DNA from: Pseudonocardia acidicola
Lineage (GTDB): Bacteria > Actinomycetota > Actinomycetes > Mycobacteriales > Pseudonocardiaceae
Assembly: GCF_012911935.1 (NCBI RefSeq)
Contig: NZ_JAAXLA010000046.1
Span: 1 to 52,457, forward strand
DNA: 52,457 nt
Reading direction: 5' to 3'
The notes beneath the pieces are model-generated. The model had not been told where the DNA came from. It saw nothing but the letters and a program-made list of their open reading frames with translations, and made no database searches. This document shows positions 17,420 to 26,464 of the stretch, one piece after another. A program made the position numbers and the translations under genes. Every line of letters starts with the position of its first letter. Within the stretch, counting starts at the first letter, position 1.

Positions 17420-17452
17420 GCGTCGCCGGTGGCGGTGTCGCACCGGCGACGC
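17420..17452 (+). terminator. 12-bp perfect hairpin after DUF6295 gene
   Basis: GCGTCGCCGGTG (17420-17431) and CACCGGCGACGC (17441-17452) pair perfectly across a 9-base loop, beginning 9 bases after the stop codon. There is no T-run, which is common for actinobacterial terminators. It could also block read-through into the 35-codon frame that follows. Confidence 0.7.
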
Positions 17453-17490
17453 GCACCCAGGTCATCCATCCCCGCCGGGAGGAGACAGCG

Positions 17491-17598
17491 GTGACCCGCG
17501 ACGCCCGGGCCGCGTGCGCCGCGAGCTTCGGCGCCCCCGCCGCGCTGGTCCAGTACCTGGACGGCCACGGCTTCGGCACCAACCTCGCCTGCACCTGA
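17491..17598 (+). CDS. possible 35-aa peptide
   Basis: A GTG at 17491 is preceded by GGGAGGAG with good spacing. It opens a 35-codon frame starting MTRDARAACAASFGAPAALV and ending GHGFGTNLACT. It contains two cysteines and a Gly/Phe/Thr-rich tail. It lies between a strong hairpin and a convergent membrane-protein gene. I do not recognise it. It could be a real small protein, the 5' remnant of a longer gene, or chance; the ribosome site is the main support. Confidence 0.35.
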   Translation: MTRDARAACAASFGAPAALVQYLDGHGFGTNLACT

Positions 17599-17605
17599 CG
17601 CCTGG

Positions 17606-18796
17606 TCAGTCCGGCGGGCGCGGGTCGCGGTCGGCGCGGGCCCGGGTCGGCTCGGCACGACCGGCGGCCAGGCCGTCGGTCGCGGGCAGCGGCGGCGGCG
17701 CTCCTTCGCGGTCGGTCGGCCTGCGGTCCCGCGGCCGGCTGGGCGGAATCGGCGGCACCGGAAGCCGCCGGCCGCCCGACCACAACGCGGGCGGGGCGTC
17801 GGTGATCCGGGCGAGCGCGACGGCCGCCTGTTCGTAGTTGACCCGCCAGCCGCGGAAGTGGGACCACGCCTCGGCCGCGCTGCGCTCGACCGGGAAACCG
17901 CTGGACTCGATGTAGGCGACGGCGTCGTCGAAGTCGCGCCGGGTCAGCTGCAACGGGTCGTCGGGTTTCGGGTCGTCGTTCACCGGGATGCGCAGGGTGC
18001 CGGCGATCTCGCGCAGACTGCGGTAGCCCATCCGCAGGCACAGCCGCGCCTCGCTCGGCGCCCGGCCGGGGGCGAGCGCCAGGTACAGCGCCGCGGAATC
18101 CATCACCGCGAGCAGCCCGACCACCCAGGAGCGCAGCGGACGCGGCGACCGGAAGTAGACGAGCACCGGGTAGTTGGTGTGGCTCTCCGCCACGTCGGCG
18201 GCGAAGATCTCCCACTGGGCGTAGAGGTCGGCCAGGCTGTCGGTGATGCCGACGAGCTGGTGGCGCACCAGCACCTCCGGGCCCCAGCTGGGCACCCCGG
18301 CGCGGCTGGCCAGCACCGTCACCAGCGTCTCGCGCCGGTTGTAGGACGAGTACAGGGCCGGCAGGTACCCGATCTGCAGCGCGACGACGATCAACCCGGA
18401 CGCGGCGGCGGCGAGGGTGACCCCGAGCTGGGCCGTGGTGGGGGTCGCGAAGCCGAGGGTGAACAGCGACGAGCCGGCATCGCGCAGGGCGAGCGCGGAC
18501 TCGGCGCCGGCTGCGGCGAACAACAGGACGAAGCCGATGAAGAACAACAGCAACCAGCCCAGCAGGAAGCCCAGCAGGGTCACCGCGCCCCGGGCGGCGA
18601 GCACCGCGTCGGTTCGGCCGTAGTCCCGGCTCAGCGAGGCGAACACCATGAACGGCGTCCGCACGGCACGGCTGATCCCCCGGGTGATCATCGGGATCTT
18701 GCCGCGCGGCACCACCAGGGTGACCAGGACGCTCCACCAGGTGGCCAGGACCAGCAGGCCACCGGCGAGCCCTTCCGCGATGTGCAGGACGAGCAC
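17606..18796 (-). CDS. ion-channel-like integral membrane protein
   Basis: This protein is about 396 aa. N-terminal membrane helices include LLVLATWWSVLVTLVVP, TLLGFLLGWLLLFFIGFVLL and LGVTLAAAASGLIVVALQIG. Between the second and third lies SLFTLGFATPTTAQ, which resembles a channel pore loop of the two-pore K+ channel type (TLGF in place of TVGYGD). The C-terminal half is soluble and helical, with a Pro/Arg-rich tail. I set the start at GTG 18796, where the hydrophobic N-terminus begins; it could lie further upstream. It is divergent from the peptide transporter. Channel activity is inference because the filter motif is not canonical. Confidence 0.7.
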   Translation of the reverse strand: MLVLHIAEGLAGGLLVLATWWSVLVTLVVPRGKIPMITRGISRAVRTPFMVFASLSRDYGRTDAVLAARGAVTLLGFLLGWLLLFFIGFVLLFAAAGAESALALRDAGSSLFTLGFATPTTAQLGVTLAAAASGLIVVALQIGYLPALYSSYNRRETLVTVLASRAGVPSWGPEVLVRHQLVGITDSLADLYAQWEIFAADVAESHTNYPVLVYFRSPRPLRSWVVGLLAVMDSAALYLALAPGRAPSEARLCLRMGYRSLREIAGTLRIPVNDDPKPDDPLQLTRRDFDDAVAYIESSGFPVERSAAEAWSHFRGWRVNYEQAAVALARITDAPPALWSGGRRLPVPPIPPSRPRDRRPTDREGAPPPLPATDGLAAGRAEPTRARADRDPRPPD

Positions 18797-18926
18797 GTCG
18801 CCATCCTGCCCACTCCCGACCGGTGCCGGTTCCGGATCGGGTGATTCATCCGGTACGCCGAGCCCCGCGGCGTGACACATGTCGCTGCGGCGCCCTGCGG
18901 CGCGACTGCATCGGCGCTCGTTTGAA

Positions 18927-20399
18927 ATGGTGGAAGTCGTGACCGATGTGGCAAAAGCCGCTCCCCCGCAGAGGACGTTCTTCGGCCAGCCACCGCTGCT
19001 GGCCAACCTCTTCGGCGTCGAGATGTGGGAGCGCTTCTCGTTCTACGGGATGCAGGGAATCCTGCTCATCTATCTGTACTACTCGGCCGCGCACGGTGGT
19101 CTGGGGATCGACGAAACCACCGCCACCAGCATCGTCGGCGCCTACGGCGGCCTGGTCTACCTGTCCACGATCCTCGGGGCCTGGCTCGCCGACCGGGTCC
19201 TCGGCGCCGAGCGGACCCTGTTCTCCAGCGCGGTCCTGGTGATGCTCGGTCACATCGCGCTCGCCGTGCTGCCCGGCCTGCTCGGCGTCGGGGTCGGTCT
19301 GGTCCTGATCGCCTTCGGCAGCGGCGGCGTCAAGGCCAACGCCACCTCGCTGGTCGGTTCCCTCTACGCCGAGGGCGACGAGCGCCGGGACGCCGGTTTC
19401 TCGCTGTTCTACCTCGGGATCAACCTGGGCGCCCTGGTCGGGCCGCTGCTCACCGGCCTGCTGCAGACCGGCCTCGGCTTCCACTACGGCTTCGGACTCG
19501 CGGCGGTCGGGATGGCCGTCGGCCTGGTCCAGTACACGGTCCGCCGCAGGCGCCTGCCCGAGGCCGCCCGCACGGTGCCCAGCCCGCTGCCGACGTCGCG
19601 GCGGGGACTGATGGCCGCGCTCGCCGTCGGCGCCGTTGCCGCGGTCGCGGTGCTGGCCACCACCGGCGTGCTGCGGGCCGACAACCTCGCCGACATCGTC
19701 GTCGGCCTGAGCCTCCTCGCGACGATCGGCTACTTCACGATCATCCTCGGCAGCCGGCGGATCACGTCCGCGGAACGGCGCCGGGTGCTGGCCTTCGTCC
19801 CGATGTTCATCGCCAGCACGGCGTTCTGGTCGCTCTACCAGCAGCAGTTCACGGTGGTGACCATCTACTCCGACCAGCGGCTGAACCGGACCGTCCTCGG
19901 CTGGCAGATGCCGGTCTCGTTCATCCAGTCGATCAACCCGGTCTTCATCATCCTGCTGGCCGGCGTGTTCGCGGCCCTGTGGACCAGACTCGGACCGCGC
20001 CAGCCGTCGACCCCGATCAAGTTCGCGCTGGGCACCGCGACGATGGGGGTGGCGTTCCTGCTGTTCCTGCCGATGGCCGGGGGCGGCCCGAACAGCGCAC
20101 CGCTGGCCGGGCTGGTCGGCATCCTGTTCGTGTTCACGATCGCCGAACTGCTGTTGTCCCCGGTGGGGTTGTCGTTGTCCACGAAGCTCGCCCCGGCGGC
20201 GTTCCGCACGCAGATGGTGGCGTTGTTCTTCCTGTCGGTGGCGCTGGGGACGGCGCTGTCGGGGACGCTGGCGCAGTACTACGACGAGGCCCACGAGGGC
20301 GCCTACTTCGGCGTCCTGGGGCTGGTCGCGATCGCGCTGGGCCTGGTCCTGGCGCTGATCACCCCGTTCCTGCGCCGGCTCATGGGCGGCGTCCGCTGA
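18927..20399 (+). CDS. POT/PTR2-family proton-coupled peptide transporter
   Basis: This MFS-fold transporter is about 490 aa. It has the POT ExxER motif (VEMWERFSFYGMQGILLIYL), the PTR2 region AFGSGGVKANATSLVG and FSLFYLGINLGALVGP, and about twelve to fourteen hydrophobic helices. It should import di- and tripeptides with protons. The ATG at 18927 lacks a clear ribosome site; a GTG at 18939 preceded by GGTGGAAG is an alternative. It ends 12 bp from the convergent BASS-type gene. Confidence 0.9.
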   Translation: MVEVVTDVAKAAPPQRTFFGQPPLLANLFGVEMWERFSFYGMQGILLIYLYYSAAHGGLGIDETTATSIVGAYGGLVYLSTILGAWLADRVLGAERTLFSSAVLVMLGHIALAVLPGLLGVGVGLVLIAFGSGGVKANATSLVGSLYAEGDERRDAGFSLFYLGINLGALVGPLLTGLLQTGLGFHYGFGLAAVGMAVGLVQYTVRRRRLPEAARTVPSPLPTSRRGLMAALAVGAVAAVAVLATTGVLRADNLADIVVGLSLLATIGYFTIILGSRRITSAERRRVLAFVPMFIASTAFWSLYQQQFTVVTIYSDQRLNRTVLGWQMPVSFIQSINPVFIILLAGVFAALWTRLGPRQPSTPIKFALGTATMGVAFLLFLPMAGGGPNSAPLAGLVGILFVFTIAELLLSPVGLSLSTKLAPAAFRTQMVALFFLSVALGTALSGTLAQYYDEAHEGAYFGVLGLVAIALGLVLALITPFLRRLMGGVR

Positions 20400-20411
20400 C
20401 CCGCCCGCGGG

Positions 20412-21422
20412 CTACGCGGTCGTGCTCGCGACCGACTCGGCGGGTACGGCCGGGCCGGTCGCCGCGGTGTGTGCGTGGCGCTGGGCCAGCCACGCGCACA
20501 CCATCAGCTGAAGCTGGTGGAACAGCATCAGCGGCAGCACGACGAGCCCGGCGATCGCACCGGCCTGCCCGGCGAACAGCACGCTGGCCATCGGCAGCCC
20601 GCTGGCCAGGCTCTTCTTCGAGCCACAGAACTGGATCGTGATCCGGTCCTCGCGGGAGAACCCGAGCATGCGCGACCCCACCGCCGTCACGGTCAGCACG
20701 ACCGCGAGCAACGCCGCGTCCACGCCGAGGAGCACCGCGAGCGCGGACAGCGAGAGCTGCCCCCAGATGCCGGCGACCACGCCCTCGCTGAACGCGGTGT
20801 AGACGACCAGCAGGATCGAGCCCCGATCGACGAAGCCCAGGATCCGCTTGTGCCGGGTGATCCACCCGCCGATGAAGGGCCGCAGCAGCTGCCCGAGCAG
20901 GAACGGCAGCAGCAACTGCAGCGTGATGTCGAGCAGCGCCCCGCCGGAGAACCCGCCGTGCACCGAGATGAGGAGTCCGACGAGCAGCGGGGTGAGCACG
21001 ATGCCGGCCAGGTTGGAGAACGACGCCGCACAGATCGCGGCGGGCACGTTGCCCCGTGCGATCGAGGTGAACGCGATCGACGACTGCACGGTCGAGGGCA
21101 GGCAGCACAGGAACAGCACCCCGATCGCGAGCTCCCGGGGCAGCACCGCCGGTGGCAGCAGCAGCACCGCCAGGCCGAGCAGCGGGAACAGCACGAAGGT
21201 CGCGGCGAACACGGTCCCGTGCAGCCGCCAGTGCCGCAGGCCCTCGAGCGCGGCCTGTGGGGACAGCCGGGCGCCGTAGAGGAAGAACAGCATCCCGATC
21301 GCCACCGTCGTCGCGTAGCCGGCGCCCGTGGCCCAGGCGCCCCGGGCGGGCAGCACCGACGCCAGGCCGACCGTGCACAGCAGCGCGATGAGGTAGGGAT
21401 CGATGCGCAGTCGCCGGAGCAC
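20412..21422 (-). CDS. BASS/SBF-like transporter (bile acid:sodium symporter fold)
   Basis: This 336-aa membrane protein has about ten hydrophobic segments. It carries family features such as MLFFLYGARLSPQAALEGL, LPSTVQSSIAFTSIARGN and GSKKSLASGLPMASVLF, matching the SBF-like group of bacterial BASS transporters (PF13593 type). A GTG start at 21422 is used. It is divergent from a LysR regulator, the common arrangement for such transporters, so an organic anion whose level the LysR protein senses is a likely substrate. Its identity is unknown. Confidence 0.88.
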   Translation of the reverse strand: MLRRLRIDPYLIALLCTVGLASVLPARGAWATGAGYATTVAIGMLFFLYGARLSPQAALEGLRHWRLHGTVFAATFVLFPLLGLAVLLLPPAVLPRELAIGVLFLCCLPSTVQSSIAFTSIARGNVPAAICAASFSNLAGIVLTPLLVGLLISVHGGFSGGALLDITLQLLLPFLLGQLLRPFIGGWITRHKRILGFVDRGSILLVVYTAFSEGVVAGIWGQLSLSALAVLLGVDAALLAVVLTVTAVGSRMLGFSREDRITIQFCGSKKSLASGLPMASVLFAGQAGAIAGLVVLPLMLFHQLQLMVCAWLAQRHAHTAATGPAVPAESVASTTA

Positions 21423-21505
21423 GACCTCATCGTGCTCCGTGATCGCACATTCGGAAACGCGTATGCGGCGATCACTGTCATCACGATCCGCGATAGCGTG
21501 GAGGC

Positions 21506-22366
21506 GTGTTCGACCCGGTACACCTGCGTTCCTTCCTCACCGTCGCGCAGACCCTGAGCTTCACCCAGGCCGCCGACCGGATCGGCGTCCGCCAATCCAC
21601 GGTCAGCCAGCACATCCGCAAGCTCGAGGCCGCCACCGGGCGCCCGCTGTTCGCGCGCGACACCCACACCGTGACGCTGACCCCCGACGGCGAGGCGATG
21701 CTGGACTTCGCCCGTGGCATCCTCGACACCACCGAACGCGCGATGGCGCACTTCGCGGGCTCCCAGGTCCGCGGGCGCCTGCGCTTCGGCGCGTCCGAGG
21801 ACCTCGTGCTGTCCCGGCTGCCGACGATCCTGCGCGAGTTCCGGCACCGGCACCCGCTCGTCGACCTCGAGCTCACCGTGGCCCTGTCCGGCACGCTGCA
21901 CCAGCAGCTCGCCGACGGGGCGCTGGACCTGGTCTTCGGCAAACGCGCCCCCGGGGAGACACACGGCACGCTGGTCTGGCGGGACCGGTTCATCTGGGTG
22001 GCCGGGCCCGACCACCCCGGCCTCGACCCCGGCGAACCGGTCCCGCTGGTCGCCTACCCGCCGCCGAGCATCTCCCGCGCGGTCGCCGTCAACGCGCTCG
22101 AGCGGGCCGGCCGGTCGTGGCGGCTGACCTGCACCAGCGGCAGCCTCAGCGGCGTGCGCGCCGCCGCACTGGCCGGGCTCGGGGTGGTCGCGCACGCCGC
22201 GACGCTGGTCCCACCGGGACTCGTCGAGGTACCGGACCGGTACCGGCTGCCCGAACTCGCACCCGTCGAGTTCGTGCTCTCCACCGGCCGCCGCGCCCTC
22301 GCCGGCCCGGCCGCCGCCCTGACCGAGACCATCCTGGGCGCGGGCGACCGGCTGCGCGCCGGGTGA
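21506..22366 (+). CDS. LysR-family transcriptional regulator
   Basis: This 286-aa regulator has an N-terminal winged helix-turn-helix (LRSFLTVAQTLSFTQAADRI, then TVSQHIRKLE). The effector domain follows from about residue 90. It starts at GTG 21506. It is divergent from the BASS transporter across 83 bp, which probably contains both promoters and its binding site (for example the dyad-like ATCACGATCCGCGATAG near 21480-21496). It most likely controls the transporter and itself. Confidence 0.92.
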   Translation: MFDPVHLRSFLTVAQTLSFTQAADRIGVRQSTVSQHIRKLEAATGRPLFARDTHTVTLTPDGEAMLDFARGILDTTERAMAHFAGSQVRGRLRFGASEDLVLSRLPTILREFRHRHPLVDLELTVALSGTLHQQLADGALDLVFGKRAPGETHGTLVWRDRFIWVAGPDHPGLDPGEPVPLVAYPPPSISRAVAVNALERAGRSWRLTCTSGSLSGVRAAALAGLGVVAHAATLVPPGLVEVPDRYRLPELAPVEFVLSTGRRALAGPAAALTETILGAGDRLRAG

Positions 22367-22821
22367 CTCCTACCCCTCACAGCCGCGCCACCCCGGTCAT
22401 CGAGTCACGCGTCACGAGCGCGGCCGGATCCGCCGCGGACAGGCCTCGGACCCGGCCGGGCGCTCGGACAGCACGAGGTGGCGAGCCTCCGCCGAGCTGT
22501 CCCACACCGGGCCGTGGTCCATCCGGCCGCCGAGATCGTGCGGGCCGCCCATACCCGTGCTCCGCGCGGTGGCGTCCCGGACTCGAGGTGGTCGCCGGGG
22601 CCGATCCACGGTGTCGCGACAACGGGCGGACGGCTTCGGCCCCGCGGAACCAGATTCATCTACGCGATCGACCCTGCCGAGACCTGTGTCCGCGCCGGAA
22701 CCGGCGCTAGATGTAGGGCCCGGTCGTGAGTCCCCGTGCGCCCCGGAGGGGAGAGGTGGGGCCGATGCGCAGCGAGGGTGCAGGACGGCCGCAGGGCGAC
22801 GGGGCGGTCAGCAGGAGGTTG
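22367..22821. other. intergenic stretch with a possible gene relic
   Basis: These 455 bases lie between the LysR and Nudix genes. Apart from the short minus-strand frame at 22412-22552 I recognise no gene, repeat or strong hairpin. The Nudix promoter should be in its right part. Confidence 0.5.
22412..22552 (-). pseudogene. possible 5' relic of a nitrile-hydratase-beta-like gene
   Basis: An ATG at 22552 (GGAG seven bases upstream) opens a 46-codon frame beginning MGGPHDLGGRMDHGPVW. Nitrile hydratase beta subunits begin with a very similar HDLGGxxGxGPV pattern. After this point the sequence no longer resembles that family and soon stops. A truncated relic is the best reading; chance similarity over 16 residues is possible. 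Confidence 0.3.
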
Positions 22822-22824
22822 ATG

Positions 22825-23403
22825 GTGACCTACGAGGTTCGCTCCAGCCGCGTGGTCTACGACGGGATCCGCATGCGCGTCCGGGTGGACGAGGTCGTTC
22901 TCCCCGACGGGTCCACCGTCACCCGCGAGGTCCTCGAACGCCCCGACTCGGTGGCCATCGTGGCCCTCGACGAACAGCAGCGGCTCGTCCTCGTGCAGCA
23001 CTACCGGCACCCGGTCGGCGCGCTGCTGTGGGAGCTGCCCGCCGGGCTGTGCGACCGGGAGGGCGAATCCCGCGAGGAGACGGCGCGCCGGGAGCTCGCG
23101 GAGGAGACCGGGGTACGCGCCGAGGTGTGGATCACCCTGGTCGACCTGCACCTGTCCCCCGGCGTGAGCACCGAGGCGGGGCGGGTCTACCTCGCCGAAC
23201 GGCTCGCCATCGGTCCCCGCGAGGGCGAGGCGGAGGGCGAGGAGGCGTTCCTCACGACCCGTTGGCTGCCCCTGGAGGAGGCGGTGCGCTGGGTGCTCGA
23301 GCGCCGCATCACCAACTCCCTGGCCGTCGGCGGCATTCTCGCCGCCGCTCGCCGGGTCCGAACGGGCGCGCGCCGAACGGAGCCGGTGCAGCTCGCCCGC
23401 TGA
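22825..23403 (+). CDS. Nudix hydrolase, ADP-ribose pyrophosphatase-like
   Basis: This protein of about 192 aa has a Nudix box E-x7-RELAEETGV, preceded by LWELPAGLCDREGE, plus the ADPR-pyrophosphatase style N-terminal domain (VDEVVLPDGSTVTREVLERP) and YRHPVG. The Gly that opens the Nudix box is one residue further from the first Glu than in the consensus. AGGAGG stands 6 bases before GTG 22825 and 3 before ATG 22822, so I chose the GTG. The likely role is hydrolysis of ADP-ribose or related nucleoside diphosphates. A hairpin follows the stop. Confidence 0.85.
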   Translation: MTYEVRSSRVVYDGIRMRVRVDEVVLPDGSTVTREVLERPDSVAIVALDEQQRLVLVQHYRHPVGALLWELPAGLCDREGESREETARRELAEETGVRAEVWITLVDLHLSPGVSTEAGRVYLAERLAIGPREGEAEGEEAFLTTRWLPLEEAVRWVLERRITNSLAVGGILAAARRVRTGARRTEPVQLAR

Positions 23404-23405
23404 CC

Positions 23406-23440
23406 GGACGACGCCGCGAGAGTTTTCGGGGCCGTCGTCC
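23406..23440 (+). terminator. hairpin after Nudix gene
   Basis: GGACGACG (23406-23413) pairs perfectly with CGTCGTCC (23433-23440). An inner CCG/CGG pair closes a TTTT-containing loop. It begins 3 bases after the stop codon and precedes the Hsp70-like gene. Confidence 0.6.
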
Positions 23441-23497
23441 TCTCGATCGGACGGGTGGCTGCCGTTACCCTGGCTGCGTTCCAGGGGAGGCGCGGTG

Positions 23498-26008
23498 ATG
23501 TACAGCCTCGGAGTCGACCTCGGGACGACCTTCGTCGCCGCCGCGATCGCGCATGAGTCCCAGGTCGAGATGGTCACCCTCGGCGACCGCTCGGTGGTGG
23601 CCCCCGCGGTGGTCTACCTCCGCGAGGACGGCACCATCGTCACGGGCGACGCCGCCGTACGCCGAGCGGTGAGCAACCCGGACCGGGTGGGACGCGAGTT
23701 CAAGCGCCGCCTCGGTGACCCCACCCCGGTGATGCTCGGCAACACGCCCCACGCGGTCGGCGCGCTGCTCGGGGCGCTGCTCCACGACGTCCTGCACAAG
23801 GTCATCGAGACCGAGGGCGGTCCGCCGGAACGAGTGGTGCTCACCCATCCGGCCAACTGGGGCCCGTTCCGCCGGGAGCTGTTCGAGGACGTTCCAGAGG
23901 CCGCGGGCCTGACGGGACTGACGACCTGGCGAACGGTGAGCGAACCCGAGGCGGCCGCCGCGCACTACGCGGCAACGCGCCGGTTGAACGACGGTGAGAC
24001 CGTCGCGGTGTACGACCTGGGCGGCGGCACCTTCGACGCGACCATCCTGTCCAAGGGGCCCGAGGGCATCGAGATCCTGGGCACGCCCGAAGGCATCGAG
24101 CGCCTCGGCGGCGTCGACTTCGACGAGGCCGTCATGTCCTACGTCAATGTCAGCTCGGGCGGGGCGCTGTCGGAGCTCGACATGGGCGATCCGGCCACGG
24201 CCATCGCGCTGGCCCGGTTGCGGCAGGACTGCGTCCTGGCCAAGGAGGCCCTCTCGGTCGACACCGAGACGACCATCCCGGTGTTCCTGCCGCATCGGCA
24301 CTTCGAGGTCCGGCTCACCCGCCCGGAGTTCGAGGGCATGTTGCGGGCCCCGATCGAGTCGACCGTCGCGGCGCTGTCGCGGACCCTGCGGTCGGCGCAG
24401 GTCACACCGGAGCAGCTCAGCGCCGTGCTGTTGGTGGGCGGATCGTCGCGCATCCCCCTGGTCGGGCGGATGCTGACCGAACAGCTCGGCCGCCCGACGG
24501 TCGTGGACACCCACCCCAAACACGCCGTGGCGCTCGGGGCCGCGACGCTGGCCGAGGTCGCGTCGCACCCGATGCAGACCTGGTACCTGCCGGGGCAGCA
24601 CACCCACCCCGCCGAGCGGGCCCGAAGAAGCCACGATGCCCGTCCGGAGGGCGCCCCCTCGACGCCCGTTCCGGCGGCTGCCGCCGCGCAGGTGCCGTCA
24701 CCGGCGGCGTTCCCGGCGCCACCGGCCCCGCGCGACAACGGCATCACCCCCGGAGTGGCCGCACCGGCTGCGCCGGGTGCGAACGGTGGAACGAACCACA
24801 CCGCCGGCGCGACCGCGGGGGACCGCGGCGGGGGCGCCCCGCCGTTCGGCGCCGGCTCCCCGCCGCACCCGCCCGGGCCGCCGAAGCCACCGCCTGCCGG
24901 CCCGGCGCCACCCCCGTTGGCCCAACCGCGCCGGCGCGACCGCCGCACCGCGCTCGCGATCGGTGCCGCGCTCCTGGTCCTCGGCCTCGTGGTCGGTTTC
25001 GTCCTGTGGCCCAGAGGCCAGACGGCCGGGCCCGACACGACGTCGGGGACCGGTCCACCGGTGCTGACCAGACCTGCAGCAGCGCCGCCCGCCAGTGTCG
25101 CGAACCCGGTGGTCGGCGCGGTGTTCCCGGTCGGGGCCGGACCGCAGGCGGGGGCGATCACCCCCGACGGCCGGTTCGCCTACGTGACGAGCACGAGCAC
25201 GAGCACGATCTCGGTCGTCGACCTCGCGACGAATGCGGTCGCCGCCAGCATCCCGGTGGCCGCGGGGCCACCGGTGTTCGTGGCCTTCACCCCCGACGGA
25301 GCACGCGCCTACGTGAGCGTCTTCGACGAGATCCGCGGGACCGGCAACGCCGTCGTGGTGCTGGACACCGCATCGAAGGCCGTCACGGCGACGATCCCCG
25401 CAGACCGGTATCCGTACGCGATCGCCGTGAGCCCGGACGGGCGGCAACTGTTCGTGCCCAACCATGACGCCAACCTGGTCTCGGTCGTCGACACCCGGAC
25501 CAACACGGTGCAGAAGAAGATCACCGTCAAGCCCAACCCGCACTCGGTCGCCTTCTCCGTCGACGGCCGCCGGGCCTACGTGGCCAATCACCAATCCAAC
25601 CTCGTCACGGTGCTGGACACGAAGAACGGGATCGTGCTCACCGAGATCCCGGTGGGCCAGAGTCCGCACAGCCTGGCCATGTCCCCGGACGGCCAACGGG
25701 TCTACGTGGTCGACTACGACGCCGACACCGTCTCGGTGATCGACCCGGCCGCCAACACCGTGAGCGGCACGATCGCCGTCCAGCGGGAGCCGCAGAGCGT
25801 GGCGTTCGCCCCGGACGGGCGCCACGCCTACGTCGTCAACGACGGCAGCAACACCGTCTCCGTCATCGACACCGCCACCAACCAGGTCACCACGACCGTC
25901 GGCGTCGGCCAGGCCCCGACGGACGTGTTCGTCGCGCCCGACGGCAGGCACGCCTACGTCACCAACATCAGCTCGAACAACGTGACGGTGCTGAACATCG
26001 CCGGCTGA
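23498..26008 (+). CDS. Hsp70 ATPase - transmembrane - beta-propeller fusion
   Basis: This 836-aa protein has three parts. Residues 1 to about 370 are an Hsp70/actin-fold ATPase with phosphate-1 LGVDLGTTF, phosphate-2 YDLGGGTFDATIL and adenosine motif LLVGGSSRIP. The usual substrate-binding domain is absent. A Pro/Gly/Ala-rich linker (about 375-480) leads to one helix (ALAIGAALLVLGLVVGFVLW, near 488-508). The rest is seven YVTN-type propeller blades, each with a PDGxxAYV-like strand. Arg-rich sequence before the helix places the ATPase inside and the propeller outside the cell. GGGGAGG precedes the ATG. A signalling or surface-sensing role is inference; the architecture is clear. Confidence 0.88.
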   Translation: MYSLGVDLGTTFVAAAIAHESQVEMVTLGDRSVVAPAVVYLREDGTIVTGDAAVRRAVSNPDRVGREFKRRLGDPTPVMLGNTPHAVGALLGALLHDVLHKVIETEGGPPERVVLTHPANWGPFRRELFEDVPEAAGLTGLTTWRTVSEPEAAAAHYAATRRLNDGETVAVYDLGGGTFDATILSKGPEGIEILGTPEGIERLGGVDFDEAVMSYVNVSSGGALSELDMGDPATAIALARLRQDCVLAKEALSVDTETTIPVFLPHRHFEVRLTRPEFEGMLRAPIESTVAALSRTLRSAQVTPEQLSAVLLVGGSSRIPLVGRMLTEQLGRPTVVDTHPKHAVALGAATLAEVASHPMQTWYLPGQHTHPAERARRSHDARPEGAPSTPVPAAAAAQVPSPAAFPAPPAPRDNGITPGVAAPAAPGANGGTNHTAGATAGDRGGGAPPFGAGSPPHPPGPPKPPPAGPAPPPLAQPRRRDRRTALAIGAALLVLGLVVGFVLWPRGQTAGPDTTSGTGPPVLTRPAAAPPASVANPVVGAVFPVGAGPQAGAITPDGRFAYVTSTSTSTISVVDLATNAVAASIPVAAGPPVFVAFTPDGARAYVSVFDEIRGTGNAVVVLDTASKAVTATIPADRYPYAIAVSPDGRQLFVPNHDANLVSVVDTRTNTVQKKITVKPNPHSVAFSVDGRRAYVANHQSNLVTVLDTKNGIVLTEIPVGQSPHSLAMSPDGQRVYVVDYDADTVSVIDPAANTVSGTIAVQREPQSVAFAPDGRHAYVVNDGSNTVSVIDTATNQVTTTVGVGQAPTDVFVAPDGRHAYVTNISSNNVTVLNIAG

Positions 26009-26014
26009 CCGTGC

Positions 26015-26464
26015 TCACGCCCATTCGCCGATGAGCCGCAGGACCTCGCGGTACTGCTCCTCGCCGATCCCCAGGGTCGGGTGTCGTTCCCGGACCCCGC
26101 GCTGCCGGTCGGCCCACTCGACCAAGCCGGCGCGCAGCGCCTCGGTGCTCACGTCCATCGCCGCGGCCACCATGGCGAACTCGGCCCCCGCACACAACGC
26201 CGCCCACGCCGCGTCCCACCGCCCGAACCACAGGTTGTCGAGTTCGTCGCGCAACGCCGCGCCGTATCTCAGCTCGCGCAGGGCGTGCTCGCGCCCCTCC
26301 GCGTGGGTCAACGGCTCGCCGATCCCGTGCAGATGCAGCCGCAGTGTGCCGCGGGCGTCCAGGTAGCGGGTCAGCAGTTCGGGGGCCGGCAGGCCGGACG
26401 AACTCCGGGTGAGCGGCCACGTCTCCGGACGCGCCTGATCAGCGGGGATCTGCTGCTGGGTCAT
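26015..26464 (-). CDS. hypothetical protein (149 aa)
   Basis: This 149-residue soluble protein starts MTQQQIPADQARPETW. It is helical and acidic, with a central LRYGAALRDELDNLWFGRWD and a possible helix-turn-helix-like AAAMDVSTEALRAGLVEWAD near residues 99-118. There is no signal peptide or membrane segment. It is convergent with the Hsp70 fusion gene, six bases between stops. I do not recognise the family and DNA binding is not established. Confidence 0.6.
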   Translation of the reverse strand: MTQQQIPADQARPETWPLTRSSSGLPAPELLTRYLDARGTLRLHLHGIGEPLTHAEGREHALRELRYGAALRDELDNLWFGRWDAAWAALCAGAEFAMVAAAMDVSTEALRAGLVEWADRQRGVRERHPTLGIGEEQYREVLRLIGEWA

